Assembly (NCBI RefSeq): GCF_039523075.1
Contig: NZ_BAAAEP010000008.1
Span: 1 to 64,000 of the forward strand
Direction of reading: 5' to 3'
From: Caenispirillum bisanense
GTDB lineage: Bacteria; Pseudomonadota; Alphaproteobacteria; Rhodospirillales; Rhodospirillaceae
Length of the DNA: 64,000 bases
Shown here: positions 7,529-15,186 of the stretch, piece by piece
Layout: every line of letters begins with the position of its first letter
Position numbering within the stretch: the stretch's first letter is position 1
The notes under the pieces: model-generated
What the model was told of the DNA's origin: nothing
Seen by the model: the letters and a program-made list of their open reading frames with translations, nothing else
Databases searched by the model: none
Made by a program: the position numbers and the translations under genes

Positions 7529-9121
7529 ATGGCACTGGACGATTTCGCCGCCGACCTGCGCGCCGCCCTCGAACCCGAGGCGGTGATCGCCGACGAGGCG
7601 GCGCTGGCCGCCTACCGCACCTCGGCCAGCGGCCATGCCCGCGCCGTGCCGCTGGCGGTGCGGCCGACCGGCACCGAGCAGGTGCAGGCGGTGGTGCGCG
7701 CCGCCGGCCGCCATGGCGTGCCGCTCTATTCCGTCAGCCGCGGCCGCAACTGGGGCCTCGGCTCCCGCCTGCCGGTGAACGAGGGCGGCGTGGTGCTCGA
7801 CCTGTCGGGTATGGACCGCATCCTCGAACTCGACGACACCTTCGGCACCGCCACCATCGAACCGGGAGTGACCCAGGGGCAGCTGTCGCAGGCCCTGGCC
7901 GACGCCGGCAGCCGGTTCTTCCTCGACGTCACCGGCTCCGGCGCCGGCACGTCGGTGGTGGGCAACACGCTGGAGCGCGGCGTCGCCTACAACACCACCC
8001 GCGCCGACACCCTCATCGCCCTGGAGGTGGTGCTGGCCGACGGCGACATCCTGCGCACCGGCTTCGGCCACGACGGGCGCAGCCGGGTCGGCCGGCTGTT
8101 CCCCCATGGCATCGGGCCCGACCTGCGCGAGCTGTTCGTGCAGTCCAACCTGGGCATCGTCACCGCCGCCACCGTCGCCCTGCTGCGCCGGCCGGAGGCG
8201 CTGTCGACGCTGATCCTGTCGGTGCGCGACGAGGCCGCCCTGCCCGGCCTGTTCGACGCCATGCGCGAGCTGCGCCAGGAAGGGGCGCTGGAAAGCGTCG
8301 TCCATGTGGGCAACCGCCGCCGCAGCGAGATCACCCTGACGCCGCTGGTCCACCGCCAGCTTGCCCCGCTCGGCCTGCCGGCGACGCGGCAGGAGGCGCA
8401 GGCCATCGTCAACGGCCAGCTGCGCGGCCCGTGGAGCGCCATCGGCGCCATCATGGGCACCGCCGGCCATGTCGCCGCCGCCCGCCGCCACGTGCGCGCC
8501 CGGCTGGCCCCCTTCGGCCGCCTGCGCTTCATGACGCCGGGCCTGCGCCGCACCGCCAATTCCGTCGCCGCCGCCCTGCACCTGAAGCGCATGCAGGCCT
8601 TCCTGCGCGGCATCGAGCCGCTGATGGGCCTGACCGAGGGCATCCCCACCGATGCCGCCCTGCATTCCACCTGGTGGCCGGCGGGCGGCGACGAGCCGGC
8701 GGTGCTCGATCCCGACTCCGGCGAGGGCGGCATCGTCTTCGCCGCCCCCATCGTGCCGCTGCACGGCGAGGCGGTGGCCGCCATGCTGGCCGCGACTCGC
8801 GAGGTCGGCGAGGCGCACGGCTTCCAGCCGGCGGTCACCCTGAACCTGATGAGCGGCCGGACGTTGGAGGGCGTGGTGAGCATCGACTTCCGCCGCGCCG
8901 ATCCGGCCGACGTGGCACGGGCCCATGCCTGTCTGCGGGCGCTCAACACCCGCTACCGCGACGACGGCTTTTCGCCCTACCGGATCGACATCGGCAACAT
9001 GGACCTGATGATGGACGCGGGCGACCCGTTCTGGCGCACCGTGGCGCGCCTGAAGGACGCCCTCGACCCGCAGGGGATCATCGCCCCCGGCCGGTATGGG
9101 CCGGGCGGACAAAAGGTGTAA
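7529..9121 (+). CDS. FAD-binding oxidoreductase, p-cresol/vanillyl-alcohol-oxidase type
   Basis: 530 residues, starting 4 bases after the femAB stop. The N-terminal half is a PCMH-type FAD domain: VPLYSVSRGRNWGLGSRLP, VVLDLSGMDRILELD, and then the pyrophosphate-binding stretch around DVTGSGAGTSVVGNTLERGV. The C-terminal half ends YRIDIGNMDLMMD...LKDALDPQGIIAPGRYG, as in 4-cresol dehydrogenase and vanillyl-alcohol oxidase relatives. Such enzymes oxidise para-substituted phenols or other alcohols and amines. The substrate here cannot be read from sequence. I see no signal peptide, so it is probably cytoplasmic. Its tight packing between the exosortase-locus genes and the HPr-rel-A genes suggests a role in modifying a product of that cluster, which is inference. 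Confidence 0.85.
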   Translation: MALDDFAADLRAALEPEAVIADEAALAAYRTSASGHARAVPLAVRPTGTEQVQAVVRAAGRHGVPLYSVSRGRNWGLGSRLPVNEGGVVLDLSGMDRILELDDTFGTATIEPGVTQGQLSQALADAGSRFFLDVTGSGAGTSVVGNTLERGVAYNTTRADTLIALEVVLADGDILRTGFGHDGRSRVGRLFPHGIGPDLRELFVQSNLGIVTAATVALLRRPEALSTLILSVRDEAALPGLFDAMRELRQEGALESVVHVGNRRRSEITLTPLVHRQLAPLGLPATRQEAQAIVNGQLRGPWSAIGAIMGTAGHVAAARRHVRARLAPFGRLRFMTPGLRRTANSVAAALHLKRMQAFLRGIEPLMGLTEGIPTDAALHSTWWPAGGDEPAVLDPDSGEGGIVFAAPIVPLHGEAVAAMLAATREVGEAHGFQPAVTLNLMSGRTLEGVVSIDFRRADPADVARAHACLRALNTRYRDDGFSPYRIDIGNMDLMMDAGDPFWRTVARLKDALDPQGIIAPGRYGPGGQKV

Positions 9122-9322
9122 GGCGACAACCCGAACCGGCGGCGGCACCTCCCAACCCGTTAAGCCGGAAGCGTTCTTGGGTCTTGCGGCGGCTGCCGCT
9201 AGCCTTGTGGGCATCGAAGGGTGCGGTGGATTGTTGCGCGCCTGCCCTTCGCGCCCCGTCACGCGCCCAGCGCGGTCGAACCCGCGTCCGGACCTGCAAC
9301 GATCACTTCTGATGGTGTGACC

Positions 9323-10129
9323 ATGGACCTGAACGAGCAGCATCCGACCCCTGACGTGCCGCGCGGCGGACTTCCGGGGACCGATCCGAAAACGGAGAAC
9401 CCCTATTCCGCCTCGCGCCGTGCCATGCTGCGGGCCGGCCTCATCGGCGTGCCGGTGGTGACGACCCTGATGGCCCGCCCGGCCTGGGCGCAGACGGTGT
9501 GCTTCTCGGTCGCCACGGCGGCCTCGGTGTCGGCCGCCGGCTTCCAGGGCTCGCCGTTCCAGCGGGCGATGGAAAAGGGCCAGACCGCCTGCGAGCCGGG
9601 CCCGCGCCCGGAGGACTGGCAGGCGGCCTACTACGCCGCCATCGAAACCTACCGCGCCGCCCGTCTGGAGCAGCTGCAGGCCGAGGCCCAGATGGCCGCC
9701 ATCGTCAACGGCCAGGTGCCCGAGTCGGCCTATACCACCGCCTCCATGATGATGCCGACGCCGAGCGCCGAGGCCGGTGCGGTGCCGGAGGTGCACGTCA
9801 CCCTCGCCAGCATGATCGCCGAGACCAACCGCCTCGACTACGTGCTGCCCGACGGCACCATGGTGTTCCTCGGCACCTTCCACCAGGCCTTCGGCCGCGG
9901 CCCGATCATCTTCTTCGACGAAATCCTGACCGAAGGCTATTCGAGCGAGCGGATCTATGCCGCGGCGTTCCTGAACGCCCTCAACAGGGAAATGGGCAGC
10001 CCCAACTTCCGCAACTATCCGCTGTCCATCGACGAGGTGCGGGCGTTCTATGCCGGCGACCCGGTCGGCGGCCGCCAGTGGAGCCCGTCGGAAGCCATCG
10101 GCTACCTCCTCACCACCCTGCGCGCCTGA
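9323..10129 (+). CDS. Protein of unknown function with Tat-like signal, next to HPr-rel-A genes
   Basis: 268 residues from the ATG at 9323; the ribosome site is poor. After a 30-residue polar, Pro-rich leader comes SASRRAMLRAGLIGVPVVTTL, an SRRxxL twin-arginine-like signal (Arg32-Arg33). A hydrophobic core and a probable cleavage site after PAWA (residue 56) follow. The mature part has two cysteines only, Cys60 (just after cleavage) and Cys90. It has an Ala/Glu/Gln-rich helix (about 97-125), a Met-rich turn (SMMMP) and a C-terminal region with FRNYPLSIDEVRAFYAGDP. I do not recognise the family. It ends 4 bases before the PqqD-like gene and is likely co-transcribed, so it could be the target or substrate of the HPr-rel-A proteins. 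A 201-base spacer separates it from the FAD enzyme and could hold a promoter. Confidence 0.75.
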   Translation: MDLNEQHPTPDVPRGGLPGTDPKTENPYSASRRAMLRAGLIGVPVVTTLMARPAWAQTVCFSVATAASVSAAGFQGSPFQRAMEKGQTACEPGPRPEDWQAAYYAAIETYRAARLEQLQAEAQMAAIVNGQVPESAYTTASMMMPTPSAEAGAVPEVHVTLASMIAETNRLDYVLPDGTMVFLGTFHQAFGRGPIIFFDEILTEGYSSERIYAAAFLNALNREMGSPNFRNYPLSIDEVRAFYAGDPVGGRQWSPSEAIGYLLTTLRA

Positions 10130-10133
10130 CGCC

Positions 10134-10430
10134 ATGGTCGCCGACGACGCCGCCCTGCGACTGGCCGGCGACGACCAGATCGTCTGGCGGCGGTGGCAGC
10201 ACGAGGTGATCGTCTACCACCTGGCCAGCGGCGCCATCCACCACCTGCAGGGGGTCGCGGCCGCCGTCTTCGCCGAACTGGCGGACGGCGGACCGCGACC
10301 GCCCTCCGGCCTCGCCCGCTGGCTGGCCGCCGAAACCGACCTGCCGGTGGCGCAGGTGGAAGGCCCCCTTGCCGTCTCGCTGGAGTCCCTGTCCCGGTGC
10401 CAGCTGATCGTTCCGCAGACCACACCGTGA
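10134..10430 (+). CDS. HPr-rel-A system PqqD-like peptide chaperone
   Basis: 98 residues from the ATG at 10134, immediately after the Tat-signal gene. It has the compact PqqD winged-helix/RRE shape. A leading strand (DDQIVWRRWQHEVIVYHLAS) and GAIHHLQGVAAAVFAEL are followed by a helix pair and LESLSRCQLI near the end. PqqD relatives bind the leader of a ribosomal peptide and present it to a modifying enzyme. The HPr-rel-A variant is known only from its constant neighbourhood with an HprK-like kinase and a nucleotidyltransferase. Its stop overlaps the GTG of the kinase (GTGA, 10427-10430). The family is assigned on both sequence and gene order; the peptide it would bind is unknown. Confidence 0.82.
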   Translation: MVADDAALRLAGDDQIVWRRWQHEVIVYHLASGAIHHLQGVAAAVFAELADGGPRPPSGLARWLAAETDLPVAQVEGPLAVSLESLSRCQLIVPQTTP

Positions 10431-11365
10431 CCGTCGGCAGCCTGGACCCGCAGGCGCTGCGCCAGCGCCTGGCCGGGCCGGGCCTGCAGATCGACCTTGG
10501 CCCCATGGTGACGCGCGTGCGCTCCACCCTGCCCGAGTTCGCGGCCCTGTTCCCGCTGCTCTATGGCGACTGGCCGCTGGCGCCCGCCGACACCTTCACC
10601 GACTTCACCTGCGAACTGCGCCCCACCCTGTCGCTGCGGCACGCGCCGCACCGGCGGGTGCTGTGCCTGATCGACGGCCAGCCCGCCTTCGCGCCGCAGG
10701 GCCGCGGCATGTGCGGCCTGCTGTTCGAGTGGGCGCTGAACTGGAGCCTCGCCAACCACGGCCTCGGCCACCTGATGTTCCACGCCGCCGTGGTCGCCCA
10801 TGGCGACGATGCCCTGATCCTGCCGGCCCCGTCCGGCTCGGGCAAGAGCACCCTGGCGGCCGCCCTGGTGGCAACCGGCCGCTGGCGCCTGCTGTCGGAC
10901 GAATTCGCCGTGCTGGGGGTGGAGGACGGCCTGCTGCATCCCCTGCCCCGGCCGGTGAGCCTGAAGAACGACATGCCGCGCGCCATCGCCGCCCTGGCCC
11001 CCGACGCCCGCTTCGCCCCCACCGTGCCGACGGCGCACAAGGGGCCGATCACCCTCATGCGGCCGCCGGCGGCCAGCGTCGCCGCCCGCGCCCGCCCTGC
11101 CCGGCCGCGCTGGCTGGTCACCCCGCACTACACGCCGGAGGGCGACACCCTGCTGCACCCGCAGTCGCGCGGCCACGCCATGATGGGCATCCTGGAGCAG
11201 TGTTTCGAGTGGGGCCGACGCGGCCGCCGCGACTTTGATCTGGTCGCCGACCTTGTAGAGGCGGTGACGCCCCATACCCTCGCCCATGCCGACCTGGGCC
11301 GGGCGGTGGCGGTGCTCGACGGTCTCGCCTCCTCATCGGCAACGGCGGCGGAGGCGGCGGCATGA
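10427..11365 (+). CDS. HprK-related kinase A
   Basis: 312 residues from a GTG that overlaps the preceding stop. The N-terminal part (1-115) has no Hpr-kinase signature. The C-terminal half contains the P-loop PAPSGSGKST (about residues 133-142) and the following acidic motif LLSDEFAVL, as in the HPr kinase/PEP carboxykinase fold. MFHAAVVAHGDDALILP leads into the P-loop. True HPr kinase phosphorylates a serine on the phosphotransferase protein HPr. In the HPr-rel-A family no HPr partner is encoded nearby and the substrate is undefined. The gene overlaps the nucleotidyltransferase by 4 bases (ATGA). The coupled order with a PqqD-like protein recalls lasso-peptide-type clusters, where HprK-like kinases modify a peptide. 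Confidence 0.85.
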   Translation: MTVGSLDPQALRQRLAGPGLQIDLGPMVTRVRSTLPEFAALFPLLYGDWPLAPADTFTDFTCELRPTLSLRHAPHRRVLCLIDGQPAFAPQGRGMCGLLFEWALNWSLANHGLGHLMFHAAVVAHGDDALILPAPSGSGKSTLAAALVATGRWRLLSDEFAVLGVEDGLLHPLPRPVSLKNDMPRAIAALAPDARFAPTVPTAHKGPITLMRPPAASVAARARPARPRWLVTPHYTPEGDTLLHPQSRGHAMMGILEQCFEWGRRGRRDFDLVADLVEAVTPHTLAHADLGRAVAVLDGLASSSATAAEAAA

Positions 11366-12468
11366 GCGACGTGCGCGCCCTCATCTGCGGCCTGCTGGCC
11401 CGGCCGCAGGAAACCGTCGGCCGCCTCTCCCTGGCCGAGTGGGAAGCGGTGATCCCCGCCGCCCGCGCCACCCGCCTGCTGCCGCGCGTCGGCCTGTGCC
11501 TGCAGGAAGCCGGCTGCCTTGAAGCCGTGCCGGCCGGGCCGCGCCGCCACCTGGATGCCGCCCTGCTGCTGGCCGCCCGCCACCGCATCGACGTGCTGGC
11601 GGAGGTGGAGCGCATGCTCGACGCCCTCGCCCCCACCGGCGTCACGCCCATGCTGCTGAAGGGCGCCGCCTATGCCGCTGGCGGCATGGCCTCGGCCGAC
11701 GGGCGGCTGTTCGGCGACATCGACCTGCTGGTGCCGCGCGACCGCCTGGGCGAGGTGGAACAGGCCCTGCGCGCCGGCGGCTGGGTGGCGAGCCACCTCG
11801 ACCCCTACGATTTCCTCTATTATCACCGCTGGATGCACCAGCTGCCGCCGCTGGTCCACGCCAGCCGCGAGTCGGTGCTCGACGTCCATCACACCCTGTC
11901 GCCGCCGGTGTCGCGCCTGAAGGTGGACGAAGGCATGGTGCTGGCCGCCGGCCGCACGGTGCTCGGCGGCCGGGCGCTGGTGCCGATGCCGGCCGACATG
12001 GTGCTGCACAGCGCCGCCCACCTGTTCACCGACACCGAGTTCCCCAACGGCCTGCGCGACCTGTCGGACATGGACCGGCTGATGCGCAGCTTCGGCCACG
12101 ATCCGGCATGGTGGGAACTGCTGGCGCTGCGGGCCCGTCACCTCGGCCTCAGCGTGCCGCTGCTGATGGCCTTCGGCCACTGCCGGCGGCTGTTCGGGAC
12201 GCCGGTGCCGGAGTATGTGGTCGCCCGCACCGCCAAGGATGCCGGCCGTCGCCGCCGCACCGTCACCGACGTGCTGTTCGACCATGCCCTGCGGCCCGCC
12301 CTGCCCGGCTGCCGCACCGCCTTCAGCGGCTCGGCGGAAACGCTGCTGCTGCTGCGCGGCCATCTGCTGCGCATGCCGCCGGCGCTGCTGGTGCCGCATC
12401 TGGCGCGCAAGGGCCTGCGCTCTGTCACCGGCTGGCTGCGGCCGGAGCCGCCGGGCCGCACCGCCTGA
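11362..12468 (+). CDS. Nucleotidyltransferase-fold protein of the HPr-rel-A system
   Basis: 368 residues. The domain (family NTP_transf_5) is shown by MLLKGAAYAAGG followed by GRLFGDIDLLVPRDRL, which carries the DxD-type catalytic pair (GDIDLLV), and LDVHHTLSPP further on. The C-terminal half is helical, with an Arg-rich tail. It starts inside the kinase stop (ATGA) and ends only 2 bases from the convergent vanZ-like stop, with no terminator visible between. In other genomes the same protein is the third member of the HPr-rel-A trio. It might transfer a nucleotidyl group to a protein, peptide or sugar. There is no direct evidence for the acceptor. Confidence 0.83.
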   Translation: MSDVRALICGLLARPQETVGRLSLAEWEAVIPAARATRLLPRVGLCLQEAGCLEAVPAGPRRHLDAALLLAARHRIDVLAEVERMLDALAPTGVTPMLLKGAAYAAGGMASADGRLFGDIDLLVPRDRLGEVEQALRAGGWVASHLDPYDFLYYHRWMHQLPPLVHASRESVLDVHHTLSPPVSRLKVDEGMVLAAGRTVLGGRALVPMPADMVLHSAAHLFTDTEFPNGLRDLSDMDRLMRSFGHDPAWWELLALRARHLGLSVPLLMAFGHCRRLFGTPVPEYVVARTAKDAGRRRRTVTDVLFDHALRPALPGCRTAFSGSAETLLLLRGHLLRMPPALLVPHLARKGLRSVTGWLRPEPPGRTA

Positions 12469-12470
12469 TC

Positions 12471-12857
12471 TCAGCCGCCGCGCGCGGTGCCCAGCACCCG
12501 CCGCGCCGCCAGCGCCCCGACGACGATCCCCGCCAGGTTGGCCAGGGCATCGGCCACCGAGGCGGTGCGGCCGGGAATGGTGCCCTGCATCACCTCGATC
12601 ACCACCCCGAACAGAAACAGCGCCGCCCCGCCGCCCCACTGCCAGCGGCGGCCGTGCGGCGCCATGGCCGTCACCAGCGCCATGAAGCCGGCGTAGACGA
12701 TGGCGTGAACCAGCTTGTCCCACGGATGGTCCGGCGTGCGCAGGCTCCACCAGCCGGACGCGGCGACGGCCGGCGACGCTTCGCCGCCGGCCGTCAGGGA
12801 AAGCCACGCCACGCCCGCCAGCCCCGCCAGCAGGGCAAGGGCGGCAGCGGTCCGCAT
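12471..12857 (-). CDS. VanZ-like family membrane protein
   Basis: 128 residues from the ATG at 12857-12855, which shares one base with the uppS stop (TGATG). There are four hydrophobic segments (about 4-20, 42-60, 68-90 and 105-123). The VanZ-type signatures are DKLVHAIVYAGFMALV and VIEVMQGTIPGRTASVADALANLAG, the conserved E-x(n)-R-x-x-x-x-D-x-x-x-N pattern of the family. VanZ-like proteins are small integral membrane proteins of mostly unknown function, some linked to teicoplanin resistance or envelope polymers. Coupling to undecaprenyl diphosphate synthase suggests a role in envelope lipid carrier use. This link is inferred. Confidence 0.78.
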   Translation of the reverse strand: MRTAAALALLAGLAGVAWLSLTAGGEASPAVAASGWWSLRTPDHPWDKLVHAIVYAGFMALVTAMAPHGRRWQWGGGAALFLFGVVIEVMQGTIPGRTASVADALANLAGIVVGALAARRVLGTARGG

Positions 12858-13606
12858 CACGATGTCAGCACCGCGCCGAAGCGGCGTTCGCGGCGGCCGA
12901 ACTGGGCGACGCAGTGCTCCAGCTCGGCGCGGTCGAAGGCCGGCCACAGGGTGTCGCGGAAGACGAACTCGGCATAGGCGCACTGCCACAGCAGGAAATT
13001 GCTGACCCGCTGCTCGCCGCCGGTGCGGATGAGCAGGTCGGGGTCGGGCATGGTGCCGGTCCACAGGGCGGCGGCCACACGGTCCTCGTCGATGTCCTCC
13101 GGCGCCAGGGTGCCTGCCGCCGCCTGGCGGGCGAGGCCCTGCATCGCCTGCACGATGTCGCGGCTGCCGCCGTAATCCACGGCGACGGCCACATGCAGGC
13201 CCTCGTTGCCGGCCGTATCCGCCTCCGCCCGCGCCATCAGGTCGACGATGTCGGCCGGCAGGCGGTCGCGGCCGCCGAGGAAGCTGAGCCGCACGCCGCG
13301 CCCGGCCAGTTCCTGCACCTCGCTTTCCAGGTGGCTGCGCAGCAGGGTCATCAGCACCGACACTTCCGCCCGCGGGCGGCGCCAGTTCTCGGTGGAGAAG
13401 GCGAACAGCGTCAGGTGGGTGATGCCGAGGTCAGGCGCGGTGCGGATGATTTCCTTGGCGCTTTCGACCCCGCGCACATGGCCGGCGGTGCGCGGCAGGC
13501 TGCGGGCGGTCGCCCAGCGGCCGTTGCCGTCCATGATGACGGCAACGTGGAACGGCCGCCGGGACGCCGGCGGCGCGGGCACGGGGCCCGGATGGCGGTG
13601 AAGCAT
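12857..13606 (-). CDS. uppS: Polyprenyl (undecaprenyl) diphosphate synthase
   Basis: 249 residues, the normal size. The cis-prenyltransferase motif VAVIMDGNGRWA carries the catalytic Asp26. It is followed by GHVRGVESAKEII, FAFSTENWRRP, the RTGGEQRVSNFLLWQCAYAE motif and an F-x-D-T-L-W-P tail. It adds isopentenyl units in cis to farnesyl diphosphate to make the C55 carrier used for peptidoglycan and exopolysaccharide repeat units. That fits the adjoining XrtA locus. The usual neighbours (frr, cdsA, dxr) are absent and a vanZ-like gene is coupled instead, so this may be a second, locus-specific copy; whether a housekeeping uppS exists elsewhere cannot be seen here. Confidence 0.93.
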   Translation of the reverse strand: MLHRHPGPVPAPPASRRPFHVAVIMDGNGRWATARSLPRTAGHVRGVESAKEIIRTAPDLGITHLTLFAFSTENWRRPRAEVSVLMTLLRSHLESEVQELAGRGVRLSFLGGRDRLPADIVDLMARAEADTAGNEGLHVAVAVDYGGSRDIVQAMQGLARQAAAGTLAPEDIDEDRVAAALWTGTMPDPDLLIRTGGEQRVSNFLLWQCAYAEFVFRDTLWPAFDRAELEHCVAQFGRRERRFGAVLTS

Positions 13607-13691
13607 GAAGGTGTCTCCTGTCCCCCCTTGCGCGGACCGTCGCGCCGCCTCCGCCCCCGCGGATGACGACGCCGTCCGCCGAAACGCCGAC

Positions 13692-13729
13692 GGGCATCGC
13701 CGCGCCCTTGGGTGGGAGCGGCGATGCCC
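13692..13729 (-). terminator. Strong hairpin after the LuxR-type regulator, no U-tract
   Basis: GGGCATCGCCGC (13692-13703) pairs perfectly with GCGGCGATGCCC (13718-13729) around a 14-base loop, 31 bases beyond the regulator's stop codon and ahead of uppS. There is no run of T on either strand. It may be a factor-assisted terminator or an RNA-stability element. Confidence 0.45.
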
Positions 13730-13760
13730 GCCGGTCGCTGCGGTCGCCTGGCGACAGACG

Positions 13761-14447
13761 TCAGGCCGGAGCGCCGGCCGCGGCCGCGGCGCCCGTGCTG
13801 GCGAAGCCGTGATGCAGCGCCCAGATGGCCGCCTGGGTGCGGTTGGCGGCGTTGATCTTCTTGAGCAGGCTGCGCAGGTGAACCTTCACCGTCGCCTCGG
13901 TGATGCTCAGGCGGCGGGCGATGACCTTGTTGGGCTCGCCGGCCACCAGCAGGTGGAGGATGTCCATCTCGCGGGCGGTGAGGTTGTACTGTTCCTGGCT
14001 GCCCGGCATCATGACCATCGACTGCGCACCGCCGCGCAGCAGGCGGGCCACCAGGTTAGCGGGGTACACCCGTTCACCTTCGGCGATCAGCGCCAGCGAC
14101 TGCAGCAGCACGTTGGGCTTCATGGTCTTGATGAGGAAGCCGTCGATGTCCTGCATCAGGCAGTCCGTCATCAGCATCGGGCACTGCTGGCCGACCAGGG
14201 CGACGATGCGGGCTTCCGGCACCGCCTCGCGGATGGCGTGGAAGGCTTCCGGCACCGCCTCGGCGCCGACCGGCAGCTCGACGATCACCAGATCCGGCTT
14301 CTCGGCCTGCAGATAAGCCAGAGCATCCTCGGGCTTCTCGGACTCGAAACCGATGTCGAAACGGCTGTCGCGGAGGATGCTCTTAAGTCCTTCGCGGAAG
14401 AAGGAATTGCTTTCAACGATTACAGTTTTGATCGTGTCTTTTTCCAT
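13761..14447 (-). CDS. LuxR/NarL-type regulator with a degenerate receiver domain
   Basis: 228 residues from the ATG at 14447, with GGGGGT just upstream; longer readings extend into structured leader DNA and are unlikely. Residues 1-120 have the receiver fold. The acidic pair is replaced by Glu12-Ser13 (VIVESNSFFREGL) and the phospho-acceptor Asp by Glu57 (PDLVIVELPV), while the conserved Lys in GFLIKT remains. Residues about 160-220 are a LuxR-type helix-turn-helix (LTAREMDILHLLVAGEPNKVIARRLSITEATVK, quoted in two overlapping parts: LTAREMDILHLL and NKVIARRLSITEATVK). The Glu at the phosphosite suggests a constitutive or phosphorylation-independent regulator. Its place between uppS and galE, next to the exopolysaccharide locus, suggests control of polymer genes. 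That target is inferred. Confidence 0.85.
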   Translation of the reverse strand: MEKDTIKTVIVESNSFFREGLKSILRDSRFDIGFESEKPEDALAYLQAEKPDLVIVELPVGAEAVPEAFHAIREAVPEARIVALVGQQCPMLMTDCLMQDIDGFLIKTMKPNVLLQSLALIAEGERVYPANLVARLLRGGAQSMVMMPGSQEQYNLTAREMDILHLLVAGEPNKVIARRLSITEATVKVHLRSLLKKINAANRTQAAIWALHHGFASTGAAAAAGAPA

Positions 14448-14502
14448 CGTGACCCCCAAAGTCAGAAAAGGATTATCCCCAAGTCGCGATTTATGTCTCA
14501 AG

Positions 14503-14607
14503 GTTCCCGACTGGCCGAATGTTATGGAACATCCGGCAAAAGGGAACAGGCATTCTTGTGTCTTATCTGTGTCCTCAAACGGCTTACCGTTCGCAACACG
14601 GACACAG
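14503..14607 (-). promoter_or_regulatory. Two hairpins in the leader of the LuxR-type regulator
   Basis: First structure: GTTCCC (14503-14508) pairs with GGGAAC (14542-14547), enclosing GCCG (14514-14517)/CGGC (14534-14537) and ATGTT (14519-14523)/AACAT (14528-14532). Second structure: CTGTGTCC (14567-14574) pairs with GGACACAG (14600-14607), enclosing AACGG (14578-14582)/CCGTT (14587-14591). Both lie 56-160 bases upstream of the regulator's ATG. They could be RNA leader stems or protein-binding dyads. Confidence 0.45.
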
Positions 14608-14986
14608 GAAACATCCGCTAGGAACCAACCCTTCTGGCTGATCCCGGAACCCGGGAGGGACGCTTCCAGTGGTGGCACGGTGACCTGCGGCTTCCCCGAA
14701 TGATCTGCCGCCGGCCGGCCCTGCCGATGTGCCTTCCTGCAGTCGCCGACCACGCCCGATGAGTCGGGGCTTCTCCGGCCGGTCGTCCTGCATGTCGGTT
14801 GACACACGACGCAGGGAACGCCCGAAGCCTGTGCCGTGGCAATTTTCACAAGATCATTCACACCCCAAATCCTGTCGACAGTCGCCGCGACACCGCCGCC
14901 AAGCCTTACTCAGCACCTCAACTATTATGCGTCCACAGCGCACCCGCCGTCGGAGCGGCCGATATTCCTTTCGGCATGACTACCCT

Positions 14987-14998
14987 AGACCAAGGTCT
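14987..14998. promoter_or_regulatory. 12-base palindrome AGACCAAGGTCT, possible operator
   Basis: AGACC-AA-GGTCT is a perfect dyad in an AT-richer patch that continues into CTTATATCCC. It is about 540 bases upstream of the LuxR-type regulator and 560 bases upstream of galE. Its form and size would suit a dimeric regulator. There is no direct evidence of function. Confidence 0.3.
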
Positions 14999-15186
14999 TA
15001 TATCCCGCAACCCTCGACATATCCATGTGGCGACCCCGCGCTTACGACCCGCATCAAAAGGTCGCACTGGCACCAACTGGTTCATACTGCTGTCATGTGG
15101 ATCAGCTGCGCCAGAACCGCCCCCGGAGGCGGTCCGGCCGAGGGGAGAAGCTTCCCCACCCTCGGGAGGGCTGGTCTACGCCCCTT

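Noticed and set aside
7418..10135. 905-residue minus-strand frame
   Set aside because: It lies opposite the FAD oxidoreductase and Tat-protein genes and has shadow composition and no ribosome site.
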